Below are positions 35,560 through 44,045 of a stretch of DNA of 64,000 bases, piece by piece. The translations under genes and the position numbers were made by a program. The stretch comes from Bacillota bacterium (GTDB lineage Bacteria > Bacillota > Bacilli > Paenibacillales > NBRC-103111). The first letter of the stretch is position 1. Every line of letters begins with the position of its first letter. The notes under the pieces were generated by a model. That model did not search any database. It worked only from the letters and a program-made list of their open reading frames with translations, and had not been told where the DNA came from. The stretch lies in contig JAEWIS010000023.1 in assembly GCA_023386955.1 (NCBI GenBank), forward strand, positions 62,001 to 126,000, read 5' to 3'.

Positions 35560-36135
35560 ATGTCTAAAAAGCTGCTCTTTTTTATAGCAGGTGGCGTTTT
35601 ATTTATCTTTATTTTGTGTTTCTTTTTTATTCAACACGTTAATGGCGGCAAAATCAGTCCTGAGGGTGCTATCATAGGCGAGGAGGAAATAACCCGGGAT
35701 ATAAAGGTGCTTATTCAAAAACCAATGAAGGTTAAACGGGTCGAATTCTGGCATAACGGTCAATATCCTTTTAACCCAAAAACTGAAGATTTTAAAATGG
35801 ATCAACATACTGGCTCTGCAATTAGCATTATTGGTACTGTTCCCGGCCCCATGGATATACATGGTAGAGAGCCCCACTCTATTAGGGAAGCCATGAGAAT
35901 ATGGATTTATCTTGATACTCGTAAACCATCAATACCAGTTGATTTAATTTGCACTGCTGTAACAAGACGGCCCGGCATGGATAATTTGTGGTGGATCGGA
36001 GTAATGAAAAGTGATTTTGAGGAGTGGTATACACCACTAAAAAATTCGGGGTTGAGTGAAGATGATATTTTGTCCAAACTAACCGATAATTGGATTGCAA
36101 AATATCCAATTGTTAGTTACTGGAATATTAAGTGA
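35560..36135 (+). CDS. AT-rich hypothetical membrane-anchored protein
   Basis: I do not recognise this 191-residue protein. It has one N-terminal hydrophobic segment (about 4-24, LLFFIAGGVLFIFILCFFF) and an outside domain with strands around VKRVEFWHNGQYPF and IWIYLDTRKPSIPVDLI. The ATG follows AGGAGTG. Base use is clearly more A/T-rich than in the nar genes before and the ABC genes after it, which suggests separate acquisition. No terminator is seen after it, but the next operon has its own operator-like repeats. Confidence 0.65.
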   Translation: MSKKLLFFIAGGVLFIFILCFFFIQHVNGGKISPEGAIIGEEEITRDIKVLIQKPMKVKRVEFWHNGQYPFNPKTEDFKMDQHTGSAISIIGTVPGPMDIHGREPHSIREAMRIWIYLDTRKPSIPVDLICTAVTRRPGMDNLWWIGVMKSDFEEWYTPLKNSGLSEDDILSKLTDNWIAKYPIVSYWNIK

Positions 36136-36155
36136 AAGCACAGACTGATTGCCTC

Positions 36156-36198
36156 CCTTATCATTTCCTTATAACTCTCCTTTACACTGGTCTATGTG
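36156..36198 (+). promoter_or_regulatory. Putative NisR/SpaR-type operator of the LanFEG-like operon
   Basis: CCTTAT occurs at 36156-36161 and again at 36167-36172, an 11-bp period. A TATGTG -10-like box lies at 36193-36198. Direct repeats with one helical turn between them are the known layout of sites for OmpR-type lantibiotic regulators, and such a regulator is encoded in the same gene set. Confidence 0.5.
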
Positions 36199-36216
36199 GA
36201 AAGGGGAGTTTCTTAT

Positions 36217-36942
36217 ATGTCGGATATCATTTTGCAAACTGAAAACCTCTGTAAAAGCTTCAAAAAACAACTGGCTGTGGACCATGTCTCGCTGTCCGTG
36301 CCCCGGAACTCCATCTATGGGCTACTGGGGCCTAACGGGGCGGGCAAATCGACGACGCTGAAAATGGTCGCGGGTATGCTGCGGCCGGATTCGGGACGGA
36401 TTTTGTTTCAGGGTCATGAATGGGTTCGGAAGGACTTGAGCGAGATTGGCGTTCTCATTGAGTCGCCGCCGCTGTATGAGAATCTGACCGCCCGGGAGAA
36501 TCTGAAGGTGCGGACGCTGGCCCTTGGGCTGCCGGATTCGCTGATCGCGGAGACGCTGGAGATGGTGGATCTCACGCATACCGGCAAGAAACGCGCCGGG
36601 CAGTTCTCCATGGGCATGAAGCAGCGGCTGGGCATTGCGATTGCGCTCTTGAACAAGCCGAAGCTGCTCATTCTCGATGAGCCGACCAATGGGCTGGACC
36701 CGATCGGGATTCAAGAGCTGCGGGAACTGATCCGCTCTTTCCCACGGCAAGGTATTACCGTCATTCTATCCAGCCACATTCTATCCGAGGTGGAGCAGGT
36801 AGCCGATCAGATCGGGATTATCGCCGGTGGCCGGCTGGGATACCAGGGCGCTGCGCCGCATGGAGCAGAGCTGGAGGCTCTATTCATGCAGGTGGCTGCT
36901 GCGAACCGAAGGGCGGGTGAAACCAGTGCTTCCACTCATTAG
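36217..36942 (+). CDS. Lantibiotic-immunity-type ABC transporter ATPase (LanF-like)
   Basis: This 241-residue ATPase has Walker A GPNGAGKST, signature FSMGMKQRLGIAIAL and Walker B LLILDEPTNGLDP. FSMGM in place of LSGGQ and the overall sequence are typical of the LanF/BcrA group that expels peptide antibiotics from the membrane. The ATG at 36217 follows AAGGGGAG. It is followed by two permease genes and a NisRK-like two-component system, the gene order of lantibiotic immunity loci (F-E-G-R-K). No precursor peptide or LanBC/M/T gene is nearby. Confidence 0.9.
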   Translation: MSDIILQTENLCKSFKKQLAVDHVSLSVPRNSIYGLLGPNGAGKSTTLKMVAGMLRPDSGRILFQGHEWVRKDLSEIGVLIESPPLYENLTARENLKVRTLALGLPDSLIAETLEMVDLTHTGKKRAGQFSMGMKQRLGIAIALLNKPKLLILDEPTNGLDPIGIQELRELIRSFPRQGITVILSSHILSEVEQVADQIGIIAGGRLGYQGAAPHGAELEALFMQVAAANRRAGETSASTH

Positions 36943-37654
36943 CGCGGAACGCCTGAAATGGCGGCGAACCTTTATTCCATGGCTGGTCTGGATTGCACCC
37001 CTGTTTACATTGGTGCTCTGCGGCCTTCTCATGGGTGGGCAGTATTTTCAGACCGGAGCGTATAATTGGTGGTACACCATGCTGCTGCCCGGTGCGTTGA
37101 CGCTGGCCTGCTCGCTGGCTATACAGAAGGAAACGAAGATGAAATACCGCGCCTTGCTGGCACTGCCGCTGAAGCAGCAGACCCTCTGGTCCACAAAAAT
37201 CGCAGCCCTTGCCGGCTGGCTCCTGCTGAGCACTCTGCTGTTTTTCATGGGCATCTCCTTGGTTGACTGGCTATTTGGTCCTGCGATTCCGCTCACGAAC
37301 AGCGCAATGGGCAGCCTGCTGATCATTGTTACCTTCCTGTGGCAAATCCCGCTGTGTCTGTTCCTGTCCGCACGCTTCGGACTGTTTGCCGCAGTGCTGC
37401 TCCATATGGCTCTCACCATCATAGGAGTGGTCACATTTAACATCGGCGGGCTGTGGAATTTCATGCCTTATACGATTACGCCCCGGCTCATGTGCCCGGT
37501 GCTCCATATTCTGCCGAACGGTCTTCCGGTTCCGGAGGGCAGTCCGCTGAGAAGCACAGACACGGTCCTGCTGGATGTTCTGGTTTCGCTTGCCTGGTTC
37601 GGAATCCTGTTCTTCCTGACGGGGCGGCGCTTCCGCAAGCAGGAGGCGAAGTAA
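36917..37654 (+). CDS. Lantibiotic-immunity-type permease (LanE-like)
   Basis: This 245-residue membrane protein has six predicted spans and the LanE/MutE-type N-terminus (LISAERLKWRRTFIPWLVW). It pairs with LanG to form the channel driven by LanF. The best start is GTG 36917, which overlaps the ATPase gene by 26 bases and has a weak GAAGGG before it; GTG 36926 is an alternative. The reading frame is open further upstream but those residues (MAGWDTRALRR and so on) lie over the ATPase gene and look non-membrane. Confidence 0.85.
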   Translation: MKPVLPLISAERLKWRRTFIPWLVWIAPLFTLVLCGLLMGGQYFQTGAYNWWYTMLLPGALTLACSLAIQKETKMKYRALLALPLKQQTLWSTKIAALAGWLLLSTLLFFMGISLVDWLFGPAIPLTNSAMGSLLIIVTFLWQIPLCLFLSARFGLFAAVLLHMALTIIGVVTFNIGGLWNFMPYTITPRLMCPVLHILPNGLPVPEGSPLRSTDTVLLDVLVSLAWFGILFFLTGRRFRKQEAK

Positions 37655-37655
37655 C

Positions 37656-38414
37656 ATGGTATCATTATATGGACTCTTGAGGGCAGACCTGCTCAAAACC
37701 CGGCGCACGCCGTTTCTGCTCCTCCATCTGCTGGCTCCACTCATCGCGGGGGCTGTATTCCTGGCGTACTACTCCTACTCTCCTTGGAGCACAACCGACA
37801 AAGTGCAGGCGTACCTCCAGGTGCTGGGCTGCGCTTTTCCTACTCTAACTGCCTTGGTATGTTCAATGACGGCGGAGCAGGAGGCGTTGGCCGGTCATTT
37901 TCAGGGGCTGCTGGCACTCCCCGCCCAGCGGATCAAGGTTTACTTGAGCAAGCTGCAGATGCTGCTGATCTACAGTCTTGGCGCCGTCCTGCTGGCGGTT
38001 ATCCTGTTCGGGCTCGGGTTCCGTGAGGTGCTGGGGGAGAACAGCTTGGGAATGGCTTTTTATTGGAGCAGTGCAGGTATTTTGTTCGGAAGCAATCTGT
38101 TTCTTTATCTGTTCTTCAGCTTCGTCGGCCTGCGGTTTGGCCGGGGGCCGTCTATCGGAATTGGCATTGTGGGGAGTCTGGTGGCTGCTCTGCTGCTGAC
38201 CGGATTGGGTGAGGGGATCTGGCCGTATGTGCCTTTTGCCTGGGGAGTCCGTCTGGTTTCGATTTGGACTGTTCACGCTAGTGGCACCCAGCTTACGCTT
38301 GCCGTATCGCAGGCAGATAGTGGAATCCTTGTGTGTATCATTGCAACGGTAGTTGCTCTCGCCCTTTCACTCCTCTGGTTCCAGCGGTGGGAGGGACGAT
38401 CGGCAGATAATTAA
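37656..38414 (+). CDS. Lantibiotic-immunity-type permease (LanG-like)
   Basis: This 252-residue membrane protein has six spans and an N-terminus typical of LanG subunits (LLRADLLKTRRTPFLLLHLL). It begins one base after the LanE stop, with AGGAGGCGAAG over the end of that gene as ribosome binding site. Together the F, E and G products should protect the cell membrane from a lantibiotic or a related peptide. The response regulator gene follows after a 30-base gap. Confidence 0.87.
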   Translation: MVSLYGLLRADLLKTRRTPFLLLHLLAPLIAGAVFLAYYSYSPWSTTDKVQAYLQVLGCAFPTLTALVCSMTAEQEALAGHFQGLLALPAQRIKVYLSKLQMLLIYSLGAVLLAVILFGLGFREVLGENSLGMAFYWSSAGILFGSNLFLYLFFSFVGLRFGRGPSIGIGIVGSLVAALLLTGLGEGIWPYVPFAWGVRLVSIWTVHASGTQLTLAVSQADSGILVCIIATVVALALSLLWFQRWEGRSADN

Positions 38415-38444
38415 TTTGACAACTTGGAAACTGAGGGAGTGCAT

Positions 38445-39107
38445 ATGGCTAACATACTCGCCGTCGACGACGAACCCGCCATCCTTGCGCTGATCAAAAG
38501 CGCGCTGACCGCGGACCGCCATCTGGTCACGACGATCCCCGATTCGGCTCAGGTACGTCAGATGGATCTGGGTTCCTATGACCTGATTCTCCTCGATGTG
38601 ATGATGCCGGGTATCGACGGGTTTACGCTCTGTCGGGAAATCCGCACAGCGGTGGATTGCCCGATTCTTTTTTTGACGGCAAAAACGCTGGAGAGTGATC
38701 TGATGTACGGCCTTGGACTGGGCGCGGACGATTATATGTTGAAGCCCTTCGGGATCGGCGCGCTGCGGGCGCGGATCAACGCCCATCTTAGAAGGGAGAC
38801 CCGGGAGCGGAGGAATGTGCTTTACCTGGAGCATGTCCATTTTAATCTCTCCGGTAAGGAGCTGCTTGCTCACGGCCACAAGCTGTCCCTGACCAAGAGT
38901 GAATACGAAATCTGCGAGTTCCTCGCACGGAGCCGTGGACAGGTTTTTTCGAAGGAGCATATTTATGAAGCGGTTTTTGGGTTTGACGGGGAGAGCGACA
39001 GCAGCGCCATTACGGAGCATATCAAGAACATCCGCGCCAAGCTGAACAAAGCAGGCATCGAAGCCATTGAGACGGTCTGGGGGATTGGTTACAAATGGAG
39101 GCAATAA
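38445..39107 (+). CDS. OmpR-family response regulator (NisR/SpaR-like)
   Basis: This 220-residue regulator has a receiver (ILAVDDEPAILALIKSAL; phospho-acceptor in LILLDVMMPGIDG; Lys in DDYMLKPFG) and a winged helix (LTKSEYEICEFLARSRGQVF). The ATG at 38445 follows GAGGGA; the in-frame upstream ATG at 38424 is less well placed. It follows the LanFEG-like genes and precedes its kinase, as in nisin and subtilin loci. It probably controls the transporter through the direct repeats at 36156-36172. Confidence 0.9.
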   Translation: MANILAVDDEPAILALIKSALTADRHLVTTIPDSAQVRQMDLGSYDLILLDVMMPGIDGFTLCREIRTAVDCPILFLTAKTLESDLMYGLGLGADDYMLKPFGIGALRARINAHLRRETRERRNVLYLEHVHFNLSGKELLAHGHKLSLTKSEYEICEFLARSRGQVFSKEHIYEAVFGFDGESDSSAITEHIKNIRAKLNKAGIEAIETVWGIGYKWRQ

Positions 39108-39121
39108 CGAAGGGACGGAAG

Positions 39122-40513
39122 ATGCACCTGCGCACCTTTTTTCTGCAGTATCTCCTGGTCTTCAGCATCGGTACGATTCTGCTGCTGGGACTGCTGCTGG
39201 GGTTGTTCACTGCAGCGTTTACGTTCAATGTTGTGCTGCCTGCCAACTATGCGGAGAAGGAAATAGAGGCGGTGAAGGATCAGCTGGCAGCAGGCGTCAG
39301 CTTCCCCTCCGGTCCCACGCTGAAGCTGGCGGATTATGCGGTGTTCACGCCTGGGGGCGAACGTCTCTTGGGAAATCTGAACGACCGGGAAACCAGCCGG
39401 GCATGGGAAGTTGTCCAGCAGGAAAAAGGCCGCAGTCCGGATTCTTACACCACTGTCGGAGGCGGGGATAAGCCCTGGATTCTTCGATATTTCTATACCA
39501 CCATTCAAAGCGGAGAGGATATCTGGATCTTCCGGTATACCTTAGCGCCGCAATATCATTCAGCCTGGATGCGCGGCCATCTTCCCAATCCGCAGCTGCT
39601 GGGTATTCTTCTCTTTATCTTTGGTATTCTACTGCTGGCCGCCGTATTGGCCGCTCGTTTCGGACGCAAGCTGGCGCAGAAGATGGCCGGTCTCCAGGAG
39701 GCTACAGAGAATATCCGGCGCGAGAACCTGGAGTTTGCCGTGCAGCCTAGCGGCATTTTCGAGATCGATGAGGTGCTGGCTTCTGTTGAGCAGATGAAGG
39801 AGGCTTTGCGCTTGTCGCTGAAGCGGCAGTGGGAGCTGGAGCGCTCCCGCCGCGACCAGATTTCTGCCTTGGCGCATGACATCAAGACTCCGCTGACCAT
39901 CATCCGGGGCAATGCGGAGCTGCTGCAGGAGACCGTTCAGGATAGGGACCAGCAGGAGTACAACGGGTACATCCTGCGCAGTGCGGAGGACATCGAAGCC
40001 TTCGTGCAGGAGGTCATCGGCCTGTCCAGCTTGCAATCCTCCGCGGGGCAGCGCAAAGTGCAAGTCCGACTGATGGAATTCCTCGGGGAATTGGAGAACC
40101 AGCTGCGGGCTTTGTCCAGCGGGAAGAACATCACTGCCCAGGTTCAAACTGAGGAGCCCCTGCCTGAATCCATCGCAATGGATAAAGAGCTGCTCCAGCG
40201 GGGCATCGTCAATATCATCGCCAATGCCGTGAGACACACGCCTCCCCAGGGGAGTGTGACTCTTCATGTACGGGGTGACGCTTCAGCCGTCTATTTCACG
40301 GTTACGGATACGGGAGACGGCTTCTCACCCGTTGACCTCCGCGAAGCCGCTACCCAGTTCTACATGGGCGACCAAAGCCGCAACTCCGGCCGCCATCATG
40401 GGATGGGCCTCTACATCGCTGAATCCGCCGCGCAGGAGCACGGAGGATCCTTGACGCTGGAAAATGCGCCCGCCGGTGGGGGGAGAGTGACGGTGAGTGT
40501 AAGGATTGAATAA
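39122..40513 (+). CDS. Sensor histidine kinase (NisK/SpaK-like)
   Basis: This 463-residue kinase has two membrane spans (about 8-32 and 155-177) enclosing a sensor of some 120 residues, then a HAMP-like linker, a phospho-acceptor helix (ISALAHDIKTPLTIIRGNAE) and a HATPase domain (NIIANAVRHTPP, DTGDGF, HHGMGLYIAES). The start is ATG 39122, 14 bases after the regulator stop with GAAGGGA in between; an ATG at 39095 overlaps that gene. In known lantibiotic systems the kinase senses the peptide from outside. With no peptide gene nearby, the signal may be a competitor's product. Confidence 0.9.
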   Translation: MHLRTFFLQYLLVFSIGTILLLGLLLGLFTAAFTFNVVLPANYAEKEIEAVKDQLAAGVSFPSGPTLKLADYAVFTPGGERLLGNLNDRETSRAWEVVQQEKGRSPDSYTTVGGGDKPWILRYFYTTIQSGEDIWIFRYTLAPQYHSAWMRGHLPNPQLLGILLFIFGILLLAAVLAARFGRKLAQKMAGLQEATENIRRENLEFAVQPSGIFEIDEVLASVEQMKEALRLSLKRQWELERSRRDQISALAHDIKTPLTIIRGNAELLQETVQDRDQQEYNGYILRSAEDIEAFVQEVIGLSSLQSSAGQRKVQVRLMEFLGELENQLRALSSGKNITAQVQTEEPLPESIAMDKELLQRGIVNIIANAVRHTPPQGSVTLHVRGDASAVYFTVTDTGDGFSPVDLREAATQFYMGDQSRNSGRHHGMGLYIAESAAQEHGGSLTLENAPAGGGRVTVSVRIE

Positions 40514-40535
40514 TGAATAAATGGGAACTTTTGTA

Positions 40536-40564
40536 TTTACATCGTCCTTTCGTAGCTTTATAAT
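40536..40564 (+). promoter_or_regulatory. SigA-type promoter of galactokinase gene
   Basis: TTTACA (40536-40541), a 17-base spacer, then TATAAT (40559-40564). This is the best vegetative promoter in the window. Confidence 0.75.
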
Positions 40565-40578
40565 AGACCCAACACTTA

Positions 40579-40597
40579 CTTTATTTAATTAATAAAG
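40579..40597. promoter_or_regulatory. Operator-like dyad downstream of the galactokinase promoter
   Basis: CTTTATT-TAATT-AATAAAG: 7-bp arms around position 40588, about 15-20 bases after the -10 box, a place where a repressor would block transcription. Confidence 0.45.
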
Positions 40598-40625
40598 AAA
40601 GATATGTGTATAAGGAGGTTAATTT

Positions 40626-41924
40626 ATGAATTCCTTACCATTCAGTCAGTCTGAACTGTTAGTAGAATCGGCTTTCTTCCTTAAACTACTGGAGGACATG
40701 TATGGGAAAGACGAATTACTTGATCAAAAACAACGATATCTCCAGCTTCATGAATCATTTAGAGAGCATTTTGGGGAAGGGGAGGTAAGCCTTTTTAGCT
40801 CTCCCGGAAGGACGGAAATTTGCGGGAATCATACTGACCATAATAATGGGAAAGTCTTGGCTGGGAGTATACATTTTGATACCATCGCGATTGCCAAACA
40901 GGTGTCCTCCAATAGGATTTCTATTGTTTCACAAGGGTACGGGAAGAAAATTGTTATCGATCTGGCCGGATCAACCGAAGGGATACCCCAATATGGTACA
41001 GCTGCATTAATTCTTGGGATTTGTAAGGGCTTTCGTGAATTTGGTTATGAAATTGGCGCTTTTGAAGCGTATGTAACCAGCAATGTGCTGTCTGCAAGCG
41101 GACTAAGCTCATCGGCTTCCTTCGAAATGTTGGTGTGCTCCATTATGAATCACTTTTATAACCATGGACGAATAGATCCTGTCACCTTATCGAAGATCGG
41201 GCAATATGCCGAAAATCACTTTTGGAATAAACCCTCCGGATTGTTGGACCAAATGGCATGTGCGATAGGCGGTGTTATTGCCATCAACTTTGCGGATTCC
41301 AAGCAGCCCGTTGTAAAAAAAATGGACTTTGATCTACATCAGCATGGATACAGTATGTTAATCGTAAATACAGGCGGCAACCATGCCGATTTAACGGAAG
41401 CCTATGCTTCCATTCCGAATGAAATGTTTTCCGTTGCACAGGCACTAGGGGCAAACAAGCTTGCAGAAATCCGCCTCGAAGATATTTACCGGCAATTCGA
41501 GGATTTACGAAATCGTGTTGGCGACCGTGCCGTCTTACGTGCCCTCCACTTTTTTAAAGAAAATGAGCGGGTTGAAATGCTGGATGAAGCATTGGGAAGA
41601 AAAGATTTTCCCGCGTTTATGAATCTCATCAATGCTTCCGGGAATTCATCTTGGAAATGGCTGCAAAACTGCTATGTAAGCCATGAGCCAACGGAACAAA
41701 GTATTGCGGTTGCCTTGGCTATAACAGAATCCTTTATAGATCAAATAGGAGAAGGTGCCTGCCGGGTTCATGGAGGTGGGTTTGCCGGAGTTATTCTTGT
41801 CATTCTAGCAGATGAATATGTGCAGGAATATCAGGAACTCATCAAAACCACAATCGGAACAGAAGCATTCAAGATAAAAATACGTAAACAGGGCGCCATT
41901 TGTTTAAATGAAAACATGAATTAG
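40626..41924 (+). CDS. galK: Galactokinase (GHMP family)
   Basis: This 432-residue sugar kinase phosphorylates galactose at C1, the first step of the Leloir pathway. The signature SPGRTEICGNHTDHNNG uses GNHTDH where classical GalK has GEHTDY; this variant is seen in a Firmicutes subfamily. The ATP-binding motif is LSASGLSSSASFEM and the C-terminal motif is RVHGGGFAGVI. The ATG follows AAGGAGGT. galT and galE are not nearby. The gene is more A/T-rich than its upstream neighbours and has its own promoter, a dyad operator and a terminator, so it is a monocistronic unit. Confidence 0.9.
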   Translation: MNSLPFSQSELLVESAFFLKLLEDMYGKDELLDQKQRYLQLHESFREHFGEGEVSLFSSPGRTEICGNHTDHNNGKVLAGSIHFDTIAIAKQVSSNRISIVSQGYGKKIVIDLAGSTEGIPQYGTAALILGICKGFREFGYEIGAFEAYVTSNVLSASGLSSSASFEMLVCSIMNHFYNHGRIDPVTLSKIGQYAENHFWNKPSGLLDQMACAIGGVIAINFADSKQPVVKKMDFDLHQHGYSMLIVNTGGNHADLTEAYASIPNEMFSVAQALGANKLAEIRLEDIYRQFEDLRNRVGDRAVLRALHFFKENERVEMLDEALGRKDFPAFMNLINASGNSSWKWLQNCYVSHEPTEQSIAVALAITESFIDQIGEGACRVHGGGFAGVILVILADEYVQEYQELIKTTIGTEAFKIKIRKQGAICLNENMN

Positions 41925-41942
41925 TTTCGTAGATACAGAAAT

Positions 41943-41981
41943 AAGGAGCCGCGCGGCAAAGCGGGCTCCTTTTCGTTTTTT
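41943..41981. terminator. Bidirectional terminator between convergent genes
   Basis: GGAGCC (41945-41950) and GGCTCC (41964-41969) form the stem of a hairpin flanked by A- and T-rich runs (TTTTCGTTTTTT on the plus side). Confidence 0.8.
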
Positions 41982-43929
41982 AAGGTTTGTAATAGCTGCG
42001 GGTATAGTCAATAGTCCCGCTAAAGTTCATTACAATGTTGTGGATGTTTTTCTTCTGTGCCCAAATGCTTGGATAGTAATAGAGAGGCATTAGAACTGCC
42101 TGATCTTCAATGAGGTATTTCTCGGCATCTGCAAGAATACGCATTCTTTCGTGAGCATCCGAGGTTTCATTTGCCTCTTGGAGTAACTCATCGTAGGTTT
42201 TATCCTTAAATCCGGAGTGATTTTGAGTGCTTTCAGAGCTCCATAAATTTAAGAAGGTAGCAGGATCATTAAAGTCAGCCATATATCCAGCACGTGCAAT
42301 TTGGTAGTTTAATGCTTTCCGGTTATCAAGCCATGTTTTTGCATCCTTGATTTGGATTCTGGCTTGAAACCCCAGATTTTCCTTCCACATCTTAATGACT
42401 TCCAAAGCAATTTTGTAGTGTGCACCCTCATTGACTAATACGGTTATTGAAGGAAGGACAGTCATTCCCTCTTCCTTTAGCCCTTCCTTCAACAATTCCC
42501 TTGCTTCTGCCGCGTTGTATGGATTAGAGGGTTCAGCGTGTTCCTCCCTAAAATCTGATTGGATTCCTTTTATTCCACGGGATACGATACCATGAGCAGC
42601 ATGTACATCATCAACTTCGAAGAAACGATCAACGAAAACTTCATTATTAACCGCCATCATAAAGGCCTTCCGCACCTTTACGTTATTGAAGGGCTTCTGG
42701 GTAAGATTAAATAAATAATAATATGTAGCCGCCTTTGATTTTACGAACAAATCACTCGTTTCATCCTGTTCCAACAGCTCCGCGTCATAATAGGCGAGAT
42801 CAGAAAAAGGGCTTCCTGTCCAATCCAACTCACCGTCCAGATACATAGAAGTGGGGTTATCCACATTATTTGTGATCACAAACCTGACCTTCGGGAAGAA
42901 GATTTCACTGGTGCTGTGAAAGGACGAATTCTTCTTTAGTGTAATTTCTTCTCCATGCTTCCAGCTTTCCAGTGTAAAAGGCCCATTGGATACAAAATGA
43001 AGAGAGTCGTTACTCCATTGGGACAGCTCTCTGGCATCAGCATGGACAGGAACCAATGAAATCTCGGCCATTAGCTCCAAAAAGTAAGGAACCGGTTGCT
43101 CCAAGCGGATCACCAAGGTTTTGTCTGATTCGACCTGGATTCCTGTTTCTTCCCACGAGGTTTTTCCCGCACGATAGGCTTTAACCTGGTCAATATGACT
43201 TAAGAAATCGGCGCCTAAGGATGCGTTCAAATCGGCGACCCGTTTCCAGGAGGCTGCAAAATCCTGGGCGGTTAACGGATCTCCGTTTGACCAAACTGCG
43301 TCGGAACGGATGTGGAATGTGTAGCTTTTTTTGTCCTCCGATATCTCCCAAGAAGATGCTGCTGCAGGTACAATGCCGCCATTCTCAGTGCTGCGTACCA
43401 AGCCTTCGAAGAGTCCGATAAGAGGTTCGTACGAAATGTTATCATTGGATACAGCTGGGTCCAGCGAGTATGGGTCCCTGCTTAACGGAAGCCGCAAAGC
43501 GGAGGTTCTGAGATGGATAGAAGCGGACCCTTCACTTTGCTGGAAATCCACCAGATAATCCAGGGCTTCCCCGACAAAGCGGAGAGGCACATACGCAATC
43601 CCTTCGATGAGCTGAGGTGAAATTTCCAATTCAACGGTCTGTCCGTTATTAGTGGCATTGTCATCCCCGATACGCAGTTGAAGCTTCTTTTGATTGCCTT
43701 CCGCTGTAATGGTCTGGGTCTCCCCATCCCATAAAACCTCCATCTCAACCGCTTCAAAAAGAGCCCGAAACGGTACAAGAGTGGTACCGTTTTCAATCCG
43801 CGGCGGTGCCGGGAAAACCACTTCTTTTCCGTTCAGAATCACATGAATGGGCTTATCCTCCGCCAACACCTGAACCGGAACGAGCCCAAACAGGATTACG
43901 GCAACCAAAAACACATAGATGCTTCTCAT
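41980..43929 (-). CDS. Stalk-domain fusion with peptide ABC transporter substrate-binding protein
   Basis: This 649-residue protein has a signal peptide (to about VLA-ED), two copper amine oxidase N-terminal-like stalk modules (residues about 28-145; TTLVPFRALFEAVEMEVLWD and IAYVPLRFVGEALDYLVDF) and then a full OppA-type solute-binding domain (about 150-649; TYTFHIR-like strand SYTFHIRSDAVWSNGDPLTA is the signature). Binding proteins of Gram-positive bacteria are usually lipoproteins, but no lipobox Cys is present. The stalk modules may attach it to the wall instead. No opp permease or ATPase genes are adjacent, so its transport partner is unknown or it acts as a sensor or chaperone. The start has AAAGGAG upstream and a TATACT box. 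Confidence 0.85.
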   Translation of the reverse strand: MRSIYVFLVAVILFGLVPVQVLAEDKPIHVILNGKEVVFPAPPRIENGTTLVPFRALFEAVEMEVLWDGETQTITAEGNQKKLQLRIGDDNATNNGQTVELEISPQLIEGIAYVPLRFVGEALDYLVDFQQSEGSASIHLRTSALRLPLSRDPYSLDPAVSNDNISYEPLIGLFEGLVRSTENGGIVPAAASSWEISEDKKSYTFHIRSDAVWSNGDPLTAQDFAASWKRVADLNASLGADFLSHIDQVKAYRAGKTSWEETGIQVESDKTLVIRLEQPVPYFLELMAEISLVPVHADARELSQWSNDSLHFVSNGPFTLESWKHGEEITLKKNSSFHSTSEIFFPKVRFVITNNVDNPTSMYLDGELDWTGSPFSDLAYYDAELLEQDETSDLFVKSKAATYYYLFNLTQKPFNNVKVRKAFMMAVNNEVFVDRFFEVDDVHAAHGIVSRGIKGIQSDFREEHAEPSNPYNAAEARELLKEGLKEEGMTVLPSITVLVNEGAHYKIALEVIKMWKENLGFQARIQIKDAKTWLDNRKALNYQIARAGYMADFNDPATFLNLWSSESTQNHSGFKDKTYDELLQEANETSDAHERMRILADAEKYLIEDQAVLMPLYYYPSIWAQKKNIHNIVMNFSGTIDYTRSYYKP

Positions 43930-44045
43930 TCTTATTCTCCTTTAGTATACTGGATAGGGTCTCCATCTATTTCTCGGTTTACGTAGAAAACCCTTTATTT
44001 AACAGAGGCTCTTGGGAGATTTGGTCTCAAAAAGGAGGAAATCAC

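Noticed and set aside
36217..41924. A complete lantibiotic biosynthesis cluster
   Set aside because: Only immunity and regulatory genes are present. I looked for a short Ser/Thr/Cys-rich precursor and for lanB, lanC, lanM or lanT and saw none.
43806..44045. 80-residue N-terminal extension of the metallo-hydrolase
   Set aside because: It overlaps the divergent stalk protein gene and its promoter; the GTG at 44046 has an AAAGGAGG site and starts right at the first strand of the fold.
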